From positions 186,001 to 250,000 of the forward strand of contig JAIXWD010000020.1 in the NCBI GenBank assembly GCA_027482225.1: a DNA stretch of 64,000 nt, in the 5' to 3' direction. This DNA is from Bacteroidota bacterium (GTDB lineage: Bacteria; Bacteroidota; Bacteroidia; UKL13-3). Positions 17,804 through 26,618 of this stretch are shown one piece after another (the first letter of the stretch is position 1; every line of letters begins with the position of its first letter). The position numbers were made by a program, and so were the translations under genes. A model generated the notes under the pieces. The model was given only the letters and a program-made list of their open reading frames with translations, was not told where the DNA came from and ran no database searches.

Positions 17804-17833
17804 TTTGCACACTCTTATTTTTTTATATTTTTG
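17804..17833 (+). promoter_or_regulatory. Bacteroidota-type promoter of the Wzz-like gene
   Basis: TTTG at 17804-17807, an 18-nt spacer, then TATTTTTG at 17826-17833 fits the TTG-N19-TAnnTTTG consensus. The TTG start of the ORF track lies inside this -7 element, so the leader to the ATG at 17849 would be about 10 nt. Confidence 0.75.
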
Positions 17834-17848
17834 TCCAAATTAGTAAGC

Positions 17849-18856
17849 ATGCAAAAAACGCAACAAGAATATCAGTTTAATTTTATCGAGCTCGTTAAGT
17901 TTTTAATTAAATGGAAAAAACATCTTGCCATTATTTCATTATCGGCAGCAGTTGTAGCATATCTCATAACACTTTTTCTCAAACCAGAGTATAAATCAAA
18001 AGCTGTTTTTTACCCAGGAACAGTTAATTCTATATCATATGCATTGTTTTACAGTTTAAAAGAAAGGGCTCAAGATGCTTTAGCTTATGGCGATGAAGAA
18101 AATGTAGAACAATATCTTCAATTGGCAAAATCAAGTCAGCTACGCGAAAAAATTGCAGCTGATTTTAACTTAATAGAGCATTATGGAATTGATGCAGATG
18201 ATCCCAAAAAGTTTGCTAAACTAAATAAGAAGTTTGAAAAGTATGTTAATGTAAACCGTACTTCATACAACTCTGTAGAAGTAGTTGTGCTAGATAAAGA
18301 TCCAGAACTATCTGCTGCTATTGCCAATGCTGTTATGTATAATACAGATTCATTAAAAAAGCAAAGTCAAAGTATTATTGCACAGCAAGCGTTCAATATT
18401 ATAAAAGAAGAATACGTTGCTAAAATTGCTATTATCGATTCATTAAGTGAAATGACACGCACATTAGGTAATAATGGCGTATACAACGTAGAAGAACAAT
18501 CTCGTGGCTTGGCTGAGTTAATTGGAAAAGGAACCAGCAATTCGTTTACAGATAAAGAGCGTAAAAATTTAGGACAGCATGTTGGCGATTTTGTTTCATT
18601 AGATGAGCAAATTCGTTTTGAAGCAGAACAGCTTACCGATTTAAGAAAAAAATACAATCAGGCTAAATTAGATTTAGATAGTAAGTTAAGTAACATATTT
18701 GTAGTTGATATCGCAAAGCCTAATTATGATAAAGCATATCCGTTACGTTTGGTTATTTCCATTTTATCAGCAGTTGCGGCTTTTCTATTAAGCAGTATTA
18801 TCATAGTTGCAATGGAGCGCTTTCAAAATGTTAAGGGTAGTTTATCACAAGAGTAA
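17849..18856 (+). CDS. Wzz-like chain-length determinant protein
   Basis: The ATG at 17849 (MQKTQQEYQFNFIELVKFLIKWKK) is chosen because the upstream TTG is part of the promoter. The 335-residue protein has the Wzz plan: a short cytoplasmic start, one membrane helix (LAIISLSAAVVAYLITLFL), a long periplasmic alpha-helical region with coiled coils, then a second helix (LVISILSAVAAFLLSSIIIVA) and a short tail. A Pro-rich KPNYDKAYPLR precedes the last helix, as in the family. It has no C-terminal Walker kinase domain. It sets the length of polysaccharide chains. The next gene starts 2 nt later. Confidence 0.83.
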   Translation: MQKTQQEYQFNFIELVKFLIKWKKHLAIISLSAAVVAYLITLFLKPEYKSKAVFYPGTVNSISYALFYSLKERAQDALAYGDEENVEQYLQLAKSSQLREKIAADFNLIEHYGIDADDPKKFAKLNKKFEKYVNVNRTSYNSVEVVVLDKDPELSAAIANAVMYNTDSLKKQSQSIIAQQAFNIIKEEYVAKIAIIDSLSEMTRTLGNNGVYNVEEQSRGLAELIGKGTSNSFTDKERKNLGQHVGDFVSLDEQIRFEAEQLTDLRKKYNQAKLDLDSKLSNIFVVDIAKPNYDKAYPLRLVISILSAVAAFLLSSIIIVAMERFQNVKGSLSQE

Positions 18857-18858
18857 TT

Positions 18859-20319
18859 TTGAGTGAAATTTTAAAAATTCGGTGGTTTTATACAATCGGG
18901 GTATTGTTTATTTTACTCACTGCATACGGTATTTATACTGATGATTATTCCATTCATGTTTTACCTTTTATACTTTTATTTGCATATTTGGTTTTATTTA
19001 AGCTTGATACTGTTTTACTTCTTCTCAGTTTTATTGTTCCGCTTGCCATAGAGTTTGATGATATTGGCATGGGACTTGGTATAAGCCTTCCCGATGAACC
19101 CATAGTAATGGTGGTGATGTTTTTATCTGTGCTGAGATTTATTATTGATGGTACATATGATGTAAAAGTTTTCAGGCATCCAGTTTCTGTTTTGATTTTA
19201 GTTAATATTGGGTGGTATATTGTAACTATTTTTACCAGTGAATTACCCTTTGTTAGTTTCAAGTTTGTATTGTCTCGCTTTTGGTTTATAGTGGTGTATT
19301 ATTTTTTAGGAGTAATGCTATTCCGAAAACTATCCAATATACATAAATATTTATGGTTGTATATAGCCTCCCTGTCAATTGTTGTTGTTTATACCTTGTA
19401 TATGCACAGTTTATCTGGCTTTACACAAGAGTCATCGTATTACATCAGCATGCCTTTTTATCGTGCACATGGAATTTACTCAGCAGCAATTTCATATTTT
19501 ATACCCTTATTTTTTGCCTATTTATTTTATAGCCGTAAACTCAAATTAAACTTCTTTACCATTTTACTTGTAACCTTTTTATTGGTTATGTTTTTAACTG
19601 GTGTATTTTACTCATACACTCGCGCTGCATGGTTAAGTATTGCTGTTGCTTTAGGCATGATTTTACCGCTTGCACTTAAACTAAAATTGAAAACACAATT
19701 AGTAATTTTGTTTTTTGGCGCAACCTTTTTTTTAGCTTTTCAAGATCAAATATTTTACGCTTTGTCTAAAAACAAACAAGATTCAGGTGAAGGTTTTGGT
19801 AAGCATTTACAATCAGCATCAAATATACGTACAGATGCATCAAATATAGAGCGTATAAATCGCTGGATATCGGCAATAAATATGTGGAAGGAGAGGCCCA
19901 TTATGGGGTTTGGTCCAGGCACCTATGTATTTTGTTATGCCCCTTATCAGGAAGCCCGATACCGTACCCTTATTAGTACTAATTTCGGTAATCAAGGCAA
20001 CTCGCATAGCGAATTTTTAAATCCATTATCTGAAACAGGATTAATTGGCATGGGTAGTTTAATTATGATCATATTAGTTGGATTAAATACCGCTTTTAAT
20101 GTTTTTTACAAAACCAATTCGGCTAAAGTAAAAGTAGTTTTGATTGGTGTAACACTTGGATTGATTGGCTATTTTACACACGGGTTTCTTAATCATTACA
20201 GCGAAACAACAAAAATAGCACCATTGGTATGGGGTAGTTTTGCCATTATTGTAGCTATTGATTTATATCATAAAAACGATGTTAAATCGGATGAGCGTTT
20301 AACGCATGAAACTAAATAA
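18859..20319 (+). CDS. O-antigen ligase / polymerase-like membrane protein
   Basis: 486 residues with about 12 membrane helices and one large periplasmic loop. The family motif region RWISAINMWKERPIMGFGPGTY, followed by NSHSEFLNPLSETGLIGM, is the Wzy_C / WaaL signature with its key Arg and His. It would either polymerise repeat units or ligate finished chains to lipid A core; sequence alone does not separate the two. The start is a TTG 2 nt after the Wzz-like stop; no ATG is near. Its stop lies 1 nt from the stop of the convergent alanine dehydrogenase gene, and no terminator hairpin is seen. Confidence 0.83.
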   Translation: MSEILKIRWFYTIGVLFILLTAYGIYTDDYSIHVLPFILLFAYLVLFKLDTVLLLLSFIVPLAIEFDDIGMGLGISLPDEPIVMVVMFLSVLRFIIDGTYDVKVFRHPVSVLILVNIGWYIVTIFTSELPFVSFKFVLSRFWFIVVYYFLGVMLFRKLSNIHKYLWLYIASLSIVVVYTLYMHSLSGFTQESSYYISMPFYRAHGIYSAAISYFIPLFFAYLFYSRKLKLNFFTILLVTFLLVMFLTGVFYSYTRAAWLSIAVALGMILPLALKLKLKTQLVILFFGATFFLAFQDQIFYALSKNKQDSGEGFGKHLQSASNIRTDASNIERINRWISAINMWKERPIMGFGPGTYVFCYAPYQEARYRTLISTNFGNQGNSHSEFLNPLSETGLIGMGSLIMIILVGLNTAFNVFYKTNSAKVKVVLIGVTLGLIGYFTHGFLNHYSETTKIAPLVWGSFAIIVAIDLYHKNDVKSDERLTHETK

Positions 20320-20320
20320 T

Positions 20321-21547
20321 TTAGGCATGTGCGGCTATCAATAAATCTAAATCTTTAGGATAGATATTTAAACGTTGGCCTAGGTGTTTATTAGTTAAAT
20401 TTCCCTTATAAATATAAACTCCACTCCTTGAAGATTGGTTAACCCACAGGTAATCAGTAATTGAACCGCATTCTGCTAAATCCAATAGTAGCGGTGTTAA
20501 AACATTGCTCAATGCATAACTTGCAGTACGACTAACTCTAGAGTTAATATTAGGTACGCAGTAATGAATCACATCATGTTTAATAAACGTTGGTTTATCA
20601 TGGCTGGTTACTTCGCTTGTTTCAAAACATCCACCTTGGTCAATACAAATATCAACAATAACAGACATGGGTTTCATCTTACAAACCATTTCCTCGGTAA
20701 CCACATTTAAACTTCTACCTTCCGCACTCCACAAACAACCAATAGCTACATCAGCAGATTCAAGGGCTTTTTGTAGTATTTTTGGATGAAGCAACGAGGT
20801 AAATATTTTAACTCCTAAATTATTTTGTAATCTTCTTAATTTTTCTAGTGAGTTATCAAAAACTTTAACTGTAGCTCCTTTTCCTAATGCTGTTCTAGCA
20901 GCATATTCTCCAACAGTGCCAGCACCAATAATAACAATTTCTGTTGGCGGAATTCCAGTAACACCTCCTAACATTTCTCCTTTACCTCCACGCGTACTGC
21001 AGAGCAACTCGGCAGCTACTGCTATAGATGATAAGCCGGATATTTCGCTCATGCTTCTAACTATAGGGTGTATTCCGTCATCAGATTTTAAAAATTCAAA
21101 TGCAATGGCTGTCATTTTTTTTGCCATTAAACTTCTGATATATGCATCATTTCGACTACTAAGTTGAATTGCAGATATCAGTAATTGTTGGGTTTGAAGT
21201 AAACTGATTTCATGTTCGGTTGGCGGCTCAACCTTAACAATAACATCGGCCTTAAATACTTCATCAGGGTTATAGCATATTTGAGCTCCTGCCTCGCTGT
21301 AATCTTGATCACTAAAATGTGCATGCTTGCCTGCTCCAGCCTCAATTCTAACCTCATTTCCATTAGTAACCAATAAGTTTACCGATGAGGGGGTTAGAGC
21401 TATTCGATGTTCTTGTAAAGTTGTTTCTTTAGGAACTCCAATAAATAAACCTTTTATTGATTTTTTCACCTCCAATAATGCCTCTTTGGGTTGTATACTT
21501 GCAGCTTTGGCTAACTCACTAAAACCTGCTTTGTTTAACTCGTCCAT
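20321..21547 (-). CDS. ald: Alanine dehydrogenase / NAD(P) transhydrogenase alpha-like protein
   Basis: I start at the ATG at 21547 (MDELNKAGFSELAK), because the TTG at 21568 lies inside a -7 promoter element. The 408-residue protein has the AlaDh/PNT N-terminal domain (GVPKETTLQEHRIALTPSSV, EAGAGKHAHFSDQDY) and an NAD-binding Rossmann domain (EIVIIGAGTVGEYAA). Late motifs are VDICIDQGGCFETS and VPNINSRVSRTASYALSN. It would interconvert alanine with pyruvate and ammonia using NAD. It is slightly longer than the typical ~370 residues because of an N-terminal extension common in Bacteroidota. Confidence 0.88.
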   Translation of the reverse strand: MDELNKAGFSELAKAASIQPKEALLEVKKSIKGLFIGVPKETTLQEHRIALTPSSVNLLVTNGNEVRIEAGAGKHAHFSDQDYSEAGAQICYNPDEVFKADVIVKVEPPTEHEISLLQTQQLLISAIQLSSRNDAYIRSLMAKKMTAIAFEFLKSDDGIHPIVRSMSEISGLSSIAVAAELLCSTRGGKGEMLGGVTGIPPTEIVIIGAGTVGEYAARTALGKGATVKVFDNSLEKLRRLQNNLGVKIFTSLLHPKILQKALESADVAIGCLWSAEGRSLNVVTEEMVCKMKPMSVIVDICIDQGGCFETSEVTSHDKPTFIKHDVIHYCVPNINSRVSRTASYALSNVLTPLLLDLAECGSITDYLWVNQSSRSGVYIYKGNLTNKHLGQRLNIYPKDLDLLIAAHA

Positions 21548-21565
21548 AATTGGTTTGTGTTTTTT

Positions 21566-21573
21566 CAAAAATA
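21566..21573 (-). promoter_or_regulatory. -7 element before alanine dehydrogenase
   Basis: Read on the minus strand the bases are TATTTTTG, an exact TAnnTTTG, 18 nt before the ATG at 21547. No good -33 TTG at 19-21 nt was found, so only the -7 half is supported. Confidence 0.5.
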
Positions 21574-21697
21574 ATGAACTCTAACTCAAAAAAGTATCAG
21601 TTAAAATAAAAAAACAAATAATATTTCCTTTTTACTCAATTAAATTTTCTTGTATTGTACTGTTTTTCAGTGTTTTTTACTATAAAATAGTATAAAG

Positions 21698-21730
21698 GTT
21701 GCTAAAAAATAATTGGTTTAGCTATATTTG
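21698..21730 (+). promoter_or_regulatory. Promoter of the DUF177-rpmF-plsX-fabH operon
   Basis: GTTG at 21698-21701, a 21-nt spacer and TATATTTG at 21723-21730 match the Bacteroidota promoter. The first ATG (21747) follows 16 nt after the -7 element. Confidence 0.7.
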
Positions 21731-21746
21731 CAGGCTTCAATAAAAG

Positions 21747-22265
21747 ATGGGATCGAAGGGTAAAGATTATTTAATCGAGTTTAACAAACTCACCATGGGC
21801 TTAAATCATTTTGAGTTCAATCTAAATAATGCCTTTTTCGCTCAAATAGAAGGTAGCATTATCAGCAATGCTGAGGCTAGAGTTACATTGGAATTAAATA
21901 AAACTGAATCCATGTACGAACTGCAATTTACACTAACTGGAACTGTTAGTGAAAAATGTGACAATTGCCTGAGTGATATTGATCTTTTGCTTGATAATGA
22001 TTTCTATCTTTTAATGAAAATAAGTGAAAATGAAGATTATAGTGACGATGAGATTATTTATGTTACCAAAAATATTTTGGAATACAATTTAACTCAATAT
22101 CTATATGAATCGTTTATATTGAGTATGCCTACTCGGAAGGTTTGTGAGATGGGCGGAAAAAAATGTGACCCAGAGTTGGTAAGTAAAATCAACAACTTTG
22201 AAAGCGATGACAAAGATGGTAATCAATCAAACCCAATGTGGGATAAACTAAAAGGAATTTTTTAA
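21747..22265 (+). CDS. DUF177 / YceD family protein
   Basis: A 172-residue protein with the family core CDNCLSDIDLLLDNDFYLLMKIS and then DEIIYVTKNILEYNLTQYLYESFILSMPTRKVC. A second Cys pair (CEMGGKKC) may form a metal site together with the first. YceD proteins are tied to ribosome assembly or 23S rRNA processing in plants and bacteria and are almost always placed just before rpmF, as here (21-nt gap). It opens the operon that leads to plsX and fabH. No enzymatic role is established. Confidence 0.88.
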   Translation: MGSKGKDYLIEFNKLTMGLNHFEFNLNNAFFAQIEGSIISNAEARVTLELNKTESMYELQFTLTGTVSEKCDNCLSDIDLLLDNDFYLLMKISENEDYSDDEIIYVTKNILEYNLTQYLYESFILSMPTRKVCEMGGKKCDPELVSKINNFESDDKDGNQSNPMWDKLKGIF

Positions 22266-22286
22266 TAACAACTAAAACATACAATT

Positions 22287-22472
22287 ATGCCAAATCCAAA
22301 GCGAAAAATTTCTAACACTCGCAGAGACAAAAGAAGAACCCATTACAAAGGCGTTAATCCAACCCTTTCTGTTGATGCAACTTCTGGCGAAACACACTTA
22401 CGTCATAGAGTAACTGCTGATGGCTTTTACAAAGGTAAGTTAGTGTTTCCGGATATGAGAAAAGACGTTTAA
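22287..22472 (+). CDS. rpmF: 50S ribosomal protein L32 (zinc-free form)
   Basis: 61 residues starting [20 protein letters not shown], the classic L32 N-terminus, and ending in [15 protein letters not shown]. The two Cys pairs of zinc-binding L32 are missing: the sequence has DATSGETH and TADG in their places, so it is the cysteine-free (C-minus) version. It packs against 23S rRNA near the peptide exit region. It sits between the DUF177 gene and plsX, the usual order. Confidence 0.93.
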   Translation: MPNPKRKISNTRRDKRRTHYKGVNPTLSVDATSGETHLRHRVTADGFYKGKLVFPDMRKDV

Positions 22473-22497
22473 TATTAACCCAAACCCATACCAATTG

Positions 22498-23457
22498 ATG
22501 AGAATAGGCTTTGATATTATGGGAGGTGATTTTGCCCCCCTTGAGGCTATTAAAGGAGCTATCCTTGCCCAAAAAGAATTAACTTCTGATATTAGAATTG
22601 TATTGTTTGGTGATGAATCAGCAGCAAGAAAAATGCTAACAGAAAATGGTGCCAATGAATCAGATTTTGATTTTGTTCATACCACAGAAGTTATTGAAAT
22701 GGGAGAGCATCCCACAAAAGCAATATCCCAAAAGCGTAATTCAAGCATTGCAGTTGGTTTCAGTCAATTAGCGGCCAAACAAATTGATTCTTTTGTGAGT
22801 GCAGGTAACACAGGAGCCATGTTAGTGGGTGCTATGTTCTCTGTTAAACCCATAGAAGGAGTTATCCGACCTTGTATTACTGCCACAGTACCAAAGCCAA
22901 ACGGCAAAACCGGATTACTTTTGGATGTAGGTGTAAATGCAGATTGCAAACCAGATGTTCTATATCAGTTTGCTGTTTTAGGCTCTTTAATGATGAAACA
23001 TGTTCTAAAGGTTGAATCTCCTCGTGTTGGTTTAATGAGCATTGGTGAAGAGAAAGAAAAAGGTAATTTAGTTACTATCGCAGCCCATCAGTTATTAGAC
23101 ACCGGAGGTCCGTTTAATTTTATTGGTAACGTGGAAGGTCGAGATTTATTAACTGATAAAAGTGACGTGATAGTATGTGAAGGGTTTGTTGGAAATATTA
23201 TACTAAAAGCATACGAAGCGTTTTATTATGTTGTGAAAAAACGTGGAAGTACTGATGAGTATCTTGATCGCTTTAATTACGAAAATTATGGAGGAACTCC
23301 TATTCTTGGAGTAAATGCCCCTGTAATAATTGGACATGGTATTTCAAACGCAAAGGCTTTTAAAAACATGATTTTTACAGCTAAAGAAGTTTCAGATTCT
23401 GGCTTGTGCAACATAATTAGGGAAGAATTTAAAAATCTGGTATTACCTGTAAATTAG
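22498..23457 (+). CDS. plsX: Phosphate acyltransferase PlsX
   Basis: The ATG at 22498 is used; the ORF track adds an upstream TTG. The 319-residue protein begins MRIGFDIMGGDFAPLEAIKGA, the PlsX signature, and has SFVSAGNTGAMLVGAMF and VCEGFVGNIILKAYEA. PlsX turns acyl-ACP into acyl-phosphate, the donor for PlsY in phospholipid synthesis; it is a peripheral membrane enzyme. It lies between rpmF and fabH (1-nt gap to fabH), linking fatty-acid and membrane synthesis. Confidence 0.95.
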   Translation: MRIGFDIMGGDFAPLEAIKGAILAQKELTSDIRIVLFGDESAARKMLTENGANESDFDFVHTTEVIEMGEHPTKAISQKRNSSIAVGFSQLAAKQIDSFVSAGNTGAMLVGAMFSVKPIEGVIRPCITATVPKPNGKTGLLLDVGVNADCKPDVLYQFAVLGSLMMKHVLKVESPRVGLMSIGEEKEKGNLVTIAAHQLLDTGGPFNFIGNVEGRDLLTDKSDVIVCEGFVGNIILKAYEAFYYVVKKRGSTDEYLDRFNYENYGGTPILGVNAPVIIGHGISNAKAFKNMIFTAKEVSDSGLCNIIREEFKNLVLPVN

Positions 23458-23458
23458 C

Positions 23459-24463
23459 ATGAGTAAAATTACAGCAGCAATTACATGTGTTCAAGGATAC
23501 GTTCCTGATTATAAGCTTACCAATGCTGAATTGGAGAAACTAGTAGATACCTCAGATGAGTGGATAACTTCTCGAACTGGCATCAAAGAAAGAAGACTAC
23601 TTAATACTCCTGGCTTAGCAACCTCTGATATGGGAGTTGAAGCAGTTAACGGTTTGCTTAAAAAGCGTGGAATAACTGCAAACGAAATCGAACTAATCAT
23701 ATTTGCTACAGTTACTCCTGACATGGTATTTCCATCAACCGCTTGTATTTTGGCCGATAAAATTGGTGCCAAAAATGCATGGGGGTTTGATTTGGCCGCA
23801 GCTTGTTCAGGATTTTTGTTTGCATTACAAACTGCAGCTTCATTTATAGAATCAGGTAAACACAAAAATGTGTTGGTAGTTGGAGGAGATAAAATGTCCT
23901 CAATTATTGATTATACAGACAGGAACACCTGCATTATTTTTGGTGATGGTTTAGGGTGTGTTCTGCTTGAACCAAACAATGAGGGTAATGGAGTTATAGA
24001 CAGTGTATTGAAAATTGATGGTCAAGGCCGTCATTATTTACATCAAAAAGCAGGCGGGTCATTAAGACCACCAACGCACGAAACAATAGATTCACGCGAA
24101 CATTTCGTGTATCAAGATGGAAAGGCAGTGTTTAAATTCGCAGTAACTGGAATGGCTGATGTATCTGCTCAAATAATGGAACGAAACAACTTAACTGCTG
24201 AAGATGTAACATACCTTGTTCCACATCAAGCCAACCTAAGAATTATTGATGCTACTGCTGAACGCATGGGATTGGACAAAAACAAAGTGATGATAAATAT
24301 TGATCACTTTGGTAATACCACGAATGGCACTTTACCTTTACTGCTATGGGAGTGGGAAAATAAATTAAAAAAAGGTGATAACCTTGTATTATCCGCATTT
24401 GGTGGCGGATTCACTTGGGGCTCTATCTATTTAAAGTGGGCATACAATGGCAGTAAAGTTTAA
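23459..24463 (+). CDS. fabH: 3-oxoacyl-ACP synthase III (FabH)
   Basis: 334 residues. The active-site Cys is at about 116 in LAAACSGFLFAL; the catalytic His lies in VPHQANLRI and the Asn in GNTTNGTLPLLL. The N-terminus VPDYKLTNAELEKLVDTSDEWITSRTGIKERR is typical. It condenses acetyl-CoA (or a branched acyl-CoA) with malonyl-ACP to start fatty-acid synthesis. It starts 1 nt after plsX; accB follows after a promoter-like gap. Confidence 0.96.
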   Translation: MSKITAAITCVQGYVPDYKLTNAELEKLVDTSDEWITSRTGIKERRLLNTPGLATSDMGVEAVNGLLKKRGITANEIELIIFATVTPDMVFPSTACILADKIGAKNAWGFDLAAACSGFLFALQTAASFIESGKHKNVLVVGGDKMSSIIDYTDRNTCIIFGDGLGCVLLEPNNEGNGVIDSVLKIDGQGRHYLHQKAGGSLRPPTHETIDSREHFVYQDGKAVFKFAVTGMADVSAQIMERNNLTAEDVTYLVPHQANLRIIDATAERMGLDKNKVMINIDHFGNTTNGTLPLLLWEWENKLKKGDNLVLSAFGGGFTWGSIYLKWAYNGSKV

Positions 24464-24500
24464 TTTTATATTTAAGTAGTAAACAATTATAAAAATAAAT

Positions 24501-24508
24501 TACTTTTG
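24501..24508 (+). promoter_or_regulatory. -7 element before accB
   Basis: TACTTTTG, an exact TAnnTTTG, lies 22 nt before the accB ATG. A convincing -33 TTG is missing, but the 67-nt gap after fabH fits a second promoter for accBC. Confidence 0.45.
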
Positions 24509-24530
24509 ATAGTATTCAAATAACTCCAAC

Positions 24531-24989
24531 ATGGAATTAAAAGAAATTAAAGAACTGATTAAATTGGTTTCGGAAACGGGAGTTTCTGAGGTTGAAATTG
24601 AACGTGGTGATTTTAAAATTGCCATTAAAAAAATTGAAGAAAAAGTAATTGTGCAAAATACAGCACCAGTCATTCAACCACAAATGGTTATTGCGCCACC
24701 AGCTGTAGCATCAACTCCTGCAACGCCAGCTACTGAGCGTACAAACAATTTAATTACCATTAAATCACCAATGATTGGTACATTTTACAAATCATCATCT
24801 CCTGATAAACCCGCATTTATTGGAGTTGGCGATGAAATAGTACCAGGAAAAGTTCTTTGCATAATAGAAGCAATGAAATTGTTTAACGAAATAGAATCAG
24901 AAATATCAGGCCGTATTGTTAAAGTACTTGTTGAAAATGCTTCACCAGTTGAATACGATCAGCCTTTATTTTTAGTTGAACCAATGTAA
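24531..24989 (+). CDS. accB: Acetyl-CoA carboxylase biotin carboxyl carrier protein
   Basis: 152 residues in the standard layout: an N-terminal helical part (KEIKELIKLVSETGVSEVEIE), a Pro/Ala-rich linker (IAPPAVASTPATPATE) and a biotinyl domain with the acceptor site IIEAMKL, Lys about 116. The biotin carried here is carboxylated by AccC and passed to the carboxyltransferase to make malonyl-CoA. accC follows after a terminator-like hairpin, so the ratio of the two may be tuned. Confidence 0.96.
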   Translation: MELKEIKELIKLVSETGVSEVEIERGDFKIAIKKIEEKVIVQNTAPVIQPQMVIAPPAVASTPATPATERTNNLITIKSPMIGTFYKSSSPDKPAFIGVGDEIVPGKVLCIIEAMKLFNEIESEISGRIVKVLVENASPVEYDQPLFLVEPM

Positions 24990-25012
24990 AATTTTTAAAG
25001 CAAAAGAATACT

Positions 25013-25054
25013 AAAGTCGATAAGTTCTTTTTGTAGCTTGTCGACTTTGTTTTT
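25013..25054 (+). terminator. Terminator-like hairpin between accB and accC
   Basis: AAAGTCGATAAG pairs with CTTGTCGACTTT (12 bp, one G-U pair, 12-nt loop) and GTTTTT follows. The accC ATG is only 29 nt further on. This suggests partial termination, or an attenuator, inside the operon. Confidence 0.65.
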
Positions 25055-25082
25055 AAAATCATATCAACATTTAAAACAACGC

Positions 25083-26429
25083 ATGTTTAAAAAGATATTA
25101 ATTGCCAACCGTGGCGAAATAGCATTAAGAATTATTCGAACTGCTCGCGAAATGGGGATTAAAACAGTTGCTGTATATTCAACAGCAGATAAAGATAGTT
25201 TACATGTAAGATTTGCCGATGAAGCTGTTTGCATTGGCCCTCCACCATCTCCACAATCATATTTAAATATACCTAATATTATAGCTGCGGCAGAAATAAC
25301 TAATGCTGATGCTATACATCCGGGATATGGGTTTTTATCAGAGAATGCAAAGTTTTCTGGGATATGCCGCGATCATGGAATTAAATTTATAGGTGCATCA
25401 CCAGAAATGATTAATGCCATGGGGGATAAGGCTAGTGCTAAAGATACTATGAAAAAAGCTGGTGTTCCTGTAATTCCTGGTAGTGATGGTTTACTAGTAA
25501 GCTCAGATGAAGGCCGTGAGTTAGCCAAAGTTATTGGTTATCCCGTAATCATAAAAGCTACTGCTGGAGGCGGAGGAAGGGGCATGCGCATCATATGGAG
25601 TGATGAAGAGTTTGAACGCAATTGGGATAGTGCTCGTCAAGAATCATCTGCAGCATTTGGTAACGATGGAATTTACATGGAAAAATATGTAGAGGACCCT
25701 CGTCACATTGAAATTCAGTTAGCCGGTGATCAATACGGAAACGTTTGCCATTTAAGTGAGCGTGATTGCTCAATTCAGCGCAGACATCAGAAACTAGTTG
25801 AAGAAGCGCCATCTCCTTTTATTACTCCCGAGTTGCGTGAAATAATGGGTGATGCAGCAATAAAGGGAGCCAAGTCAATTAACTACGAAGGTTTAGGAAC
25901 CATTGAATTTTTGGTTGATAAACACCGTAATTTTTACTTCATGGAAATGAATACCCGTATTCAAGTTGAACATCCAGTTACCGAAGAAGTAATTAACTAC
26001 GATTTAGTAAAAGAACAAATATTAATAGCTGCTGGTGTTCCTATTAGTGGTAGAAATTATCTACCTACAAAACACGCTATAGAATGTCGTATTAATGCCG
26101 AAGATCCACAGAATAACTTCAGGCCTACTCCAGGTAAAATTGAATATTTACATAAGCCAGGTGGACACGGTACTCGAGTTGATACACATATTTATGCAGG
26201 TTATACTATACCTTCTAATTATGATAGTATGATTGCTAAATTAATAGTTAGTGCTCAAACCCGTGAAGAGGCCATTATTAAAATGGAAAGGGCATTAGGA
26301 GAATTTATTATTGAAGGACCTGGCATAAAAACCACAATTCCACTCCATATTAAATTGATGCAAAACGAAGATTTTAAAAAAGGAAATTTTACTACATCCT
26401 TCATGAATACCTTTGATATGAACGCTTAA
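25083..26429 (+). CDS. accC: Acetyl-CoA carboxylase biotin carboxylase subunit
   Basis: The ORF track start at 25038 lies in the upstream hairpin; [23 protein letters not shown] at 25083 is the family start, giving 448 residues. The ATP-grasp loop is [39 protein letters not shown] and [15 protein letters not shown] are the standard active-site stretches. It carboxylates the biotin of AccB using bicarbonate and ATP. A strong terminator follows, which closes the fatty-acid block. Confidence 0.97.
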   Translation: MFKKILIANRGEIALRIIRTAREMGIKTVAVYSTADKDSLHVRFADEAVCIGPPPSPQSYLNIPNIIAAAEITNADAIHPGYGFLSENAKFSGICRDHGIKFIGASPEMINAMGDKASAKDTMKKAGVPVIPGSDGLLVSSDEGRELAKVIGYPVIIKATAGGGGRGMRIIWSDEEFERNWDSARQESSAAFGNDGIYMEKYVEDPRHIEIQLAGDQYGNVCHLSERDCSIQRRHQKLVEEAPSPFITPELREIMGDAAIKGAKSINYEGLGTIEFLVDKHRNFYFMEMNTRIQVEHPVTEEVINYDLVKEQILIAAGVPISGRNYLPTKHAIECRINAEDPQNNFRPTPGKIEYLHKPGGHGTRVDTHIYAGYTIPSNYDSMIAKLIVSAQTREEAIIKMERALGEFIIEGPGIKTTIPLHIKLMQNEDFKKGNFTTSFMNTFDMNA

Positions 26430-26446
26430 TCAAATAAATTCATAGT

Positions 26447-26486
26447 AAAGCCTGACTTGTTTCAAATGGGAGTCAGGCTTTTTTTA
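26447..26486 (+). terminator. Terminator after accC
   Basis: AAAGCCTGAC and GTCAGGCTTT pair perfectly (10 bp) and seven Ts in total end the hairpin. It isolates the fatty-acid operon from the ribosomal operon promoters. Confidence 0.9.
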
Positions 26487-26507
26487 TGACTTTTTTTGTT
26501 TAAAAAC

Positions 26508-26537
26508 TTGTTGATATAAATAAGTTGCTTATCTTTG
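26508..26537 (+). promoter_or_regulatory. Distal promoter P1 of the ribosomal super-operon
   Basis: TTG at 26508-26510, a 19-nt spacer and TATCTTTG at 26530-26537 match the consensus exactly. A pyrimidine run CCCTCCC follows at the expected transcription start. The leader to rpsL would be about 190 nt. Confidence 0.8.
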
Positions 26538-26618
26538 CCCTCCCTTTTAAGAGCCACATTAGTGGTTTGGATGTTAAAGTCTGATGGTTTAAATTACTTT
26601 GTAACCCGCTCAGCAAGC

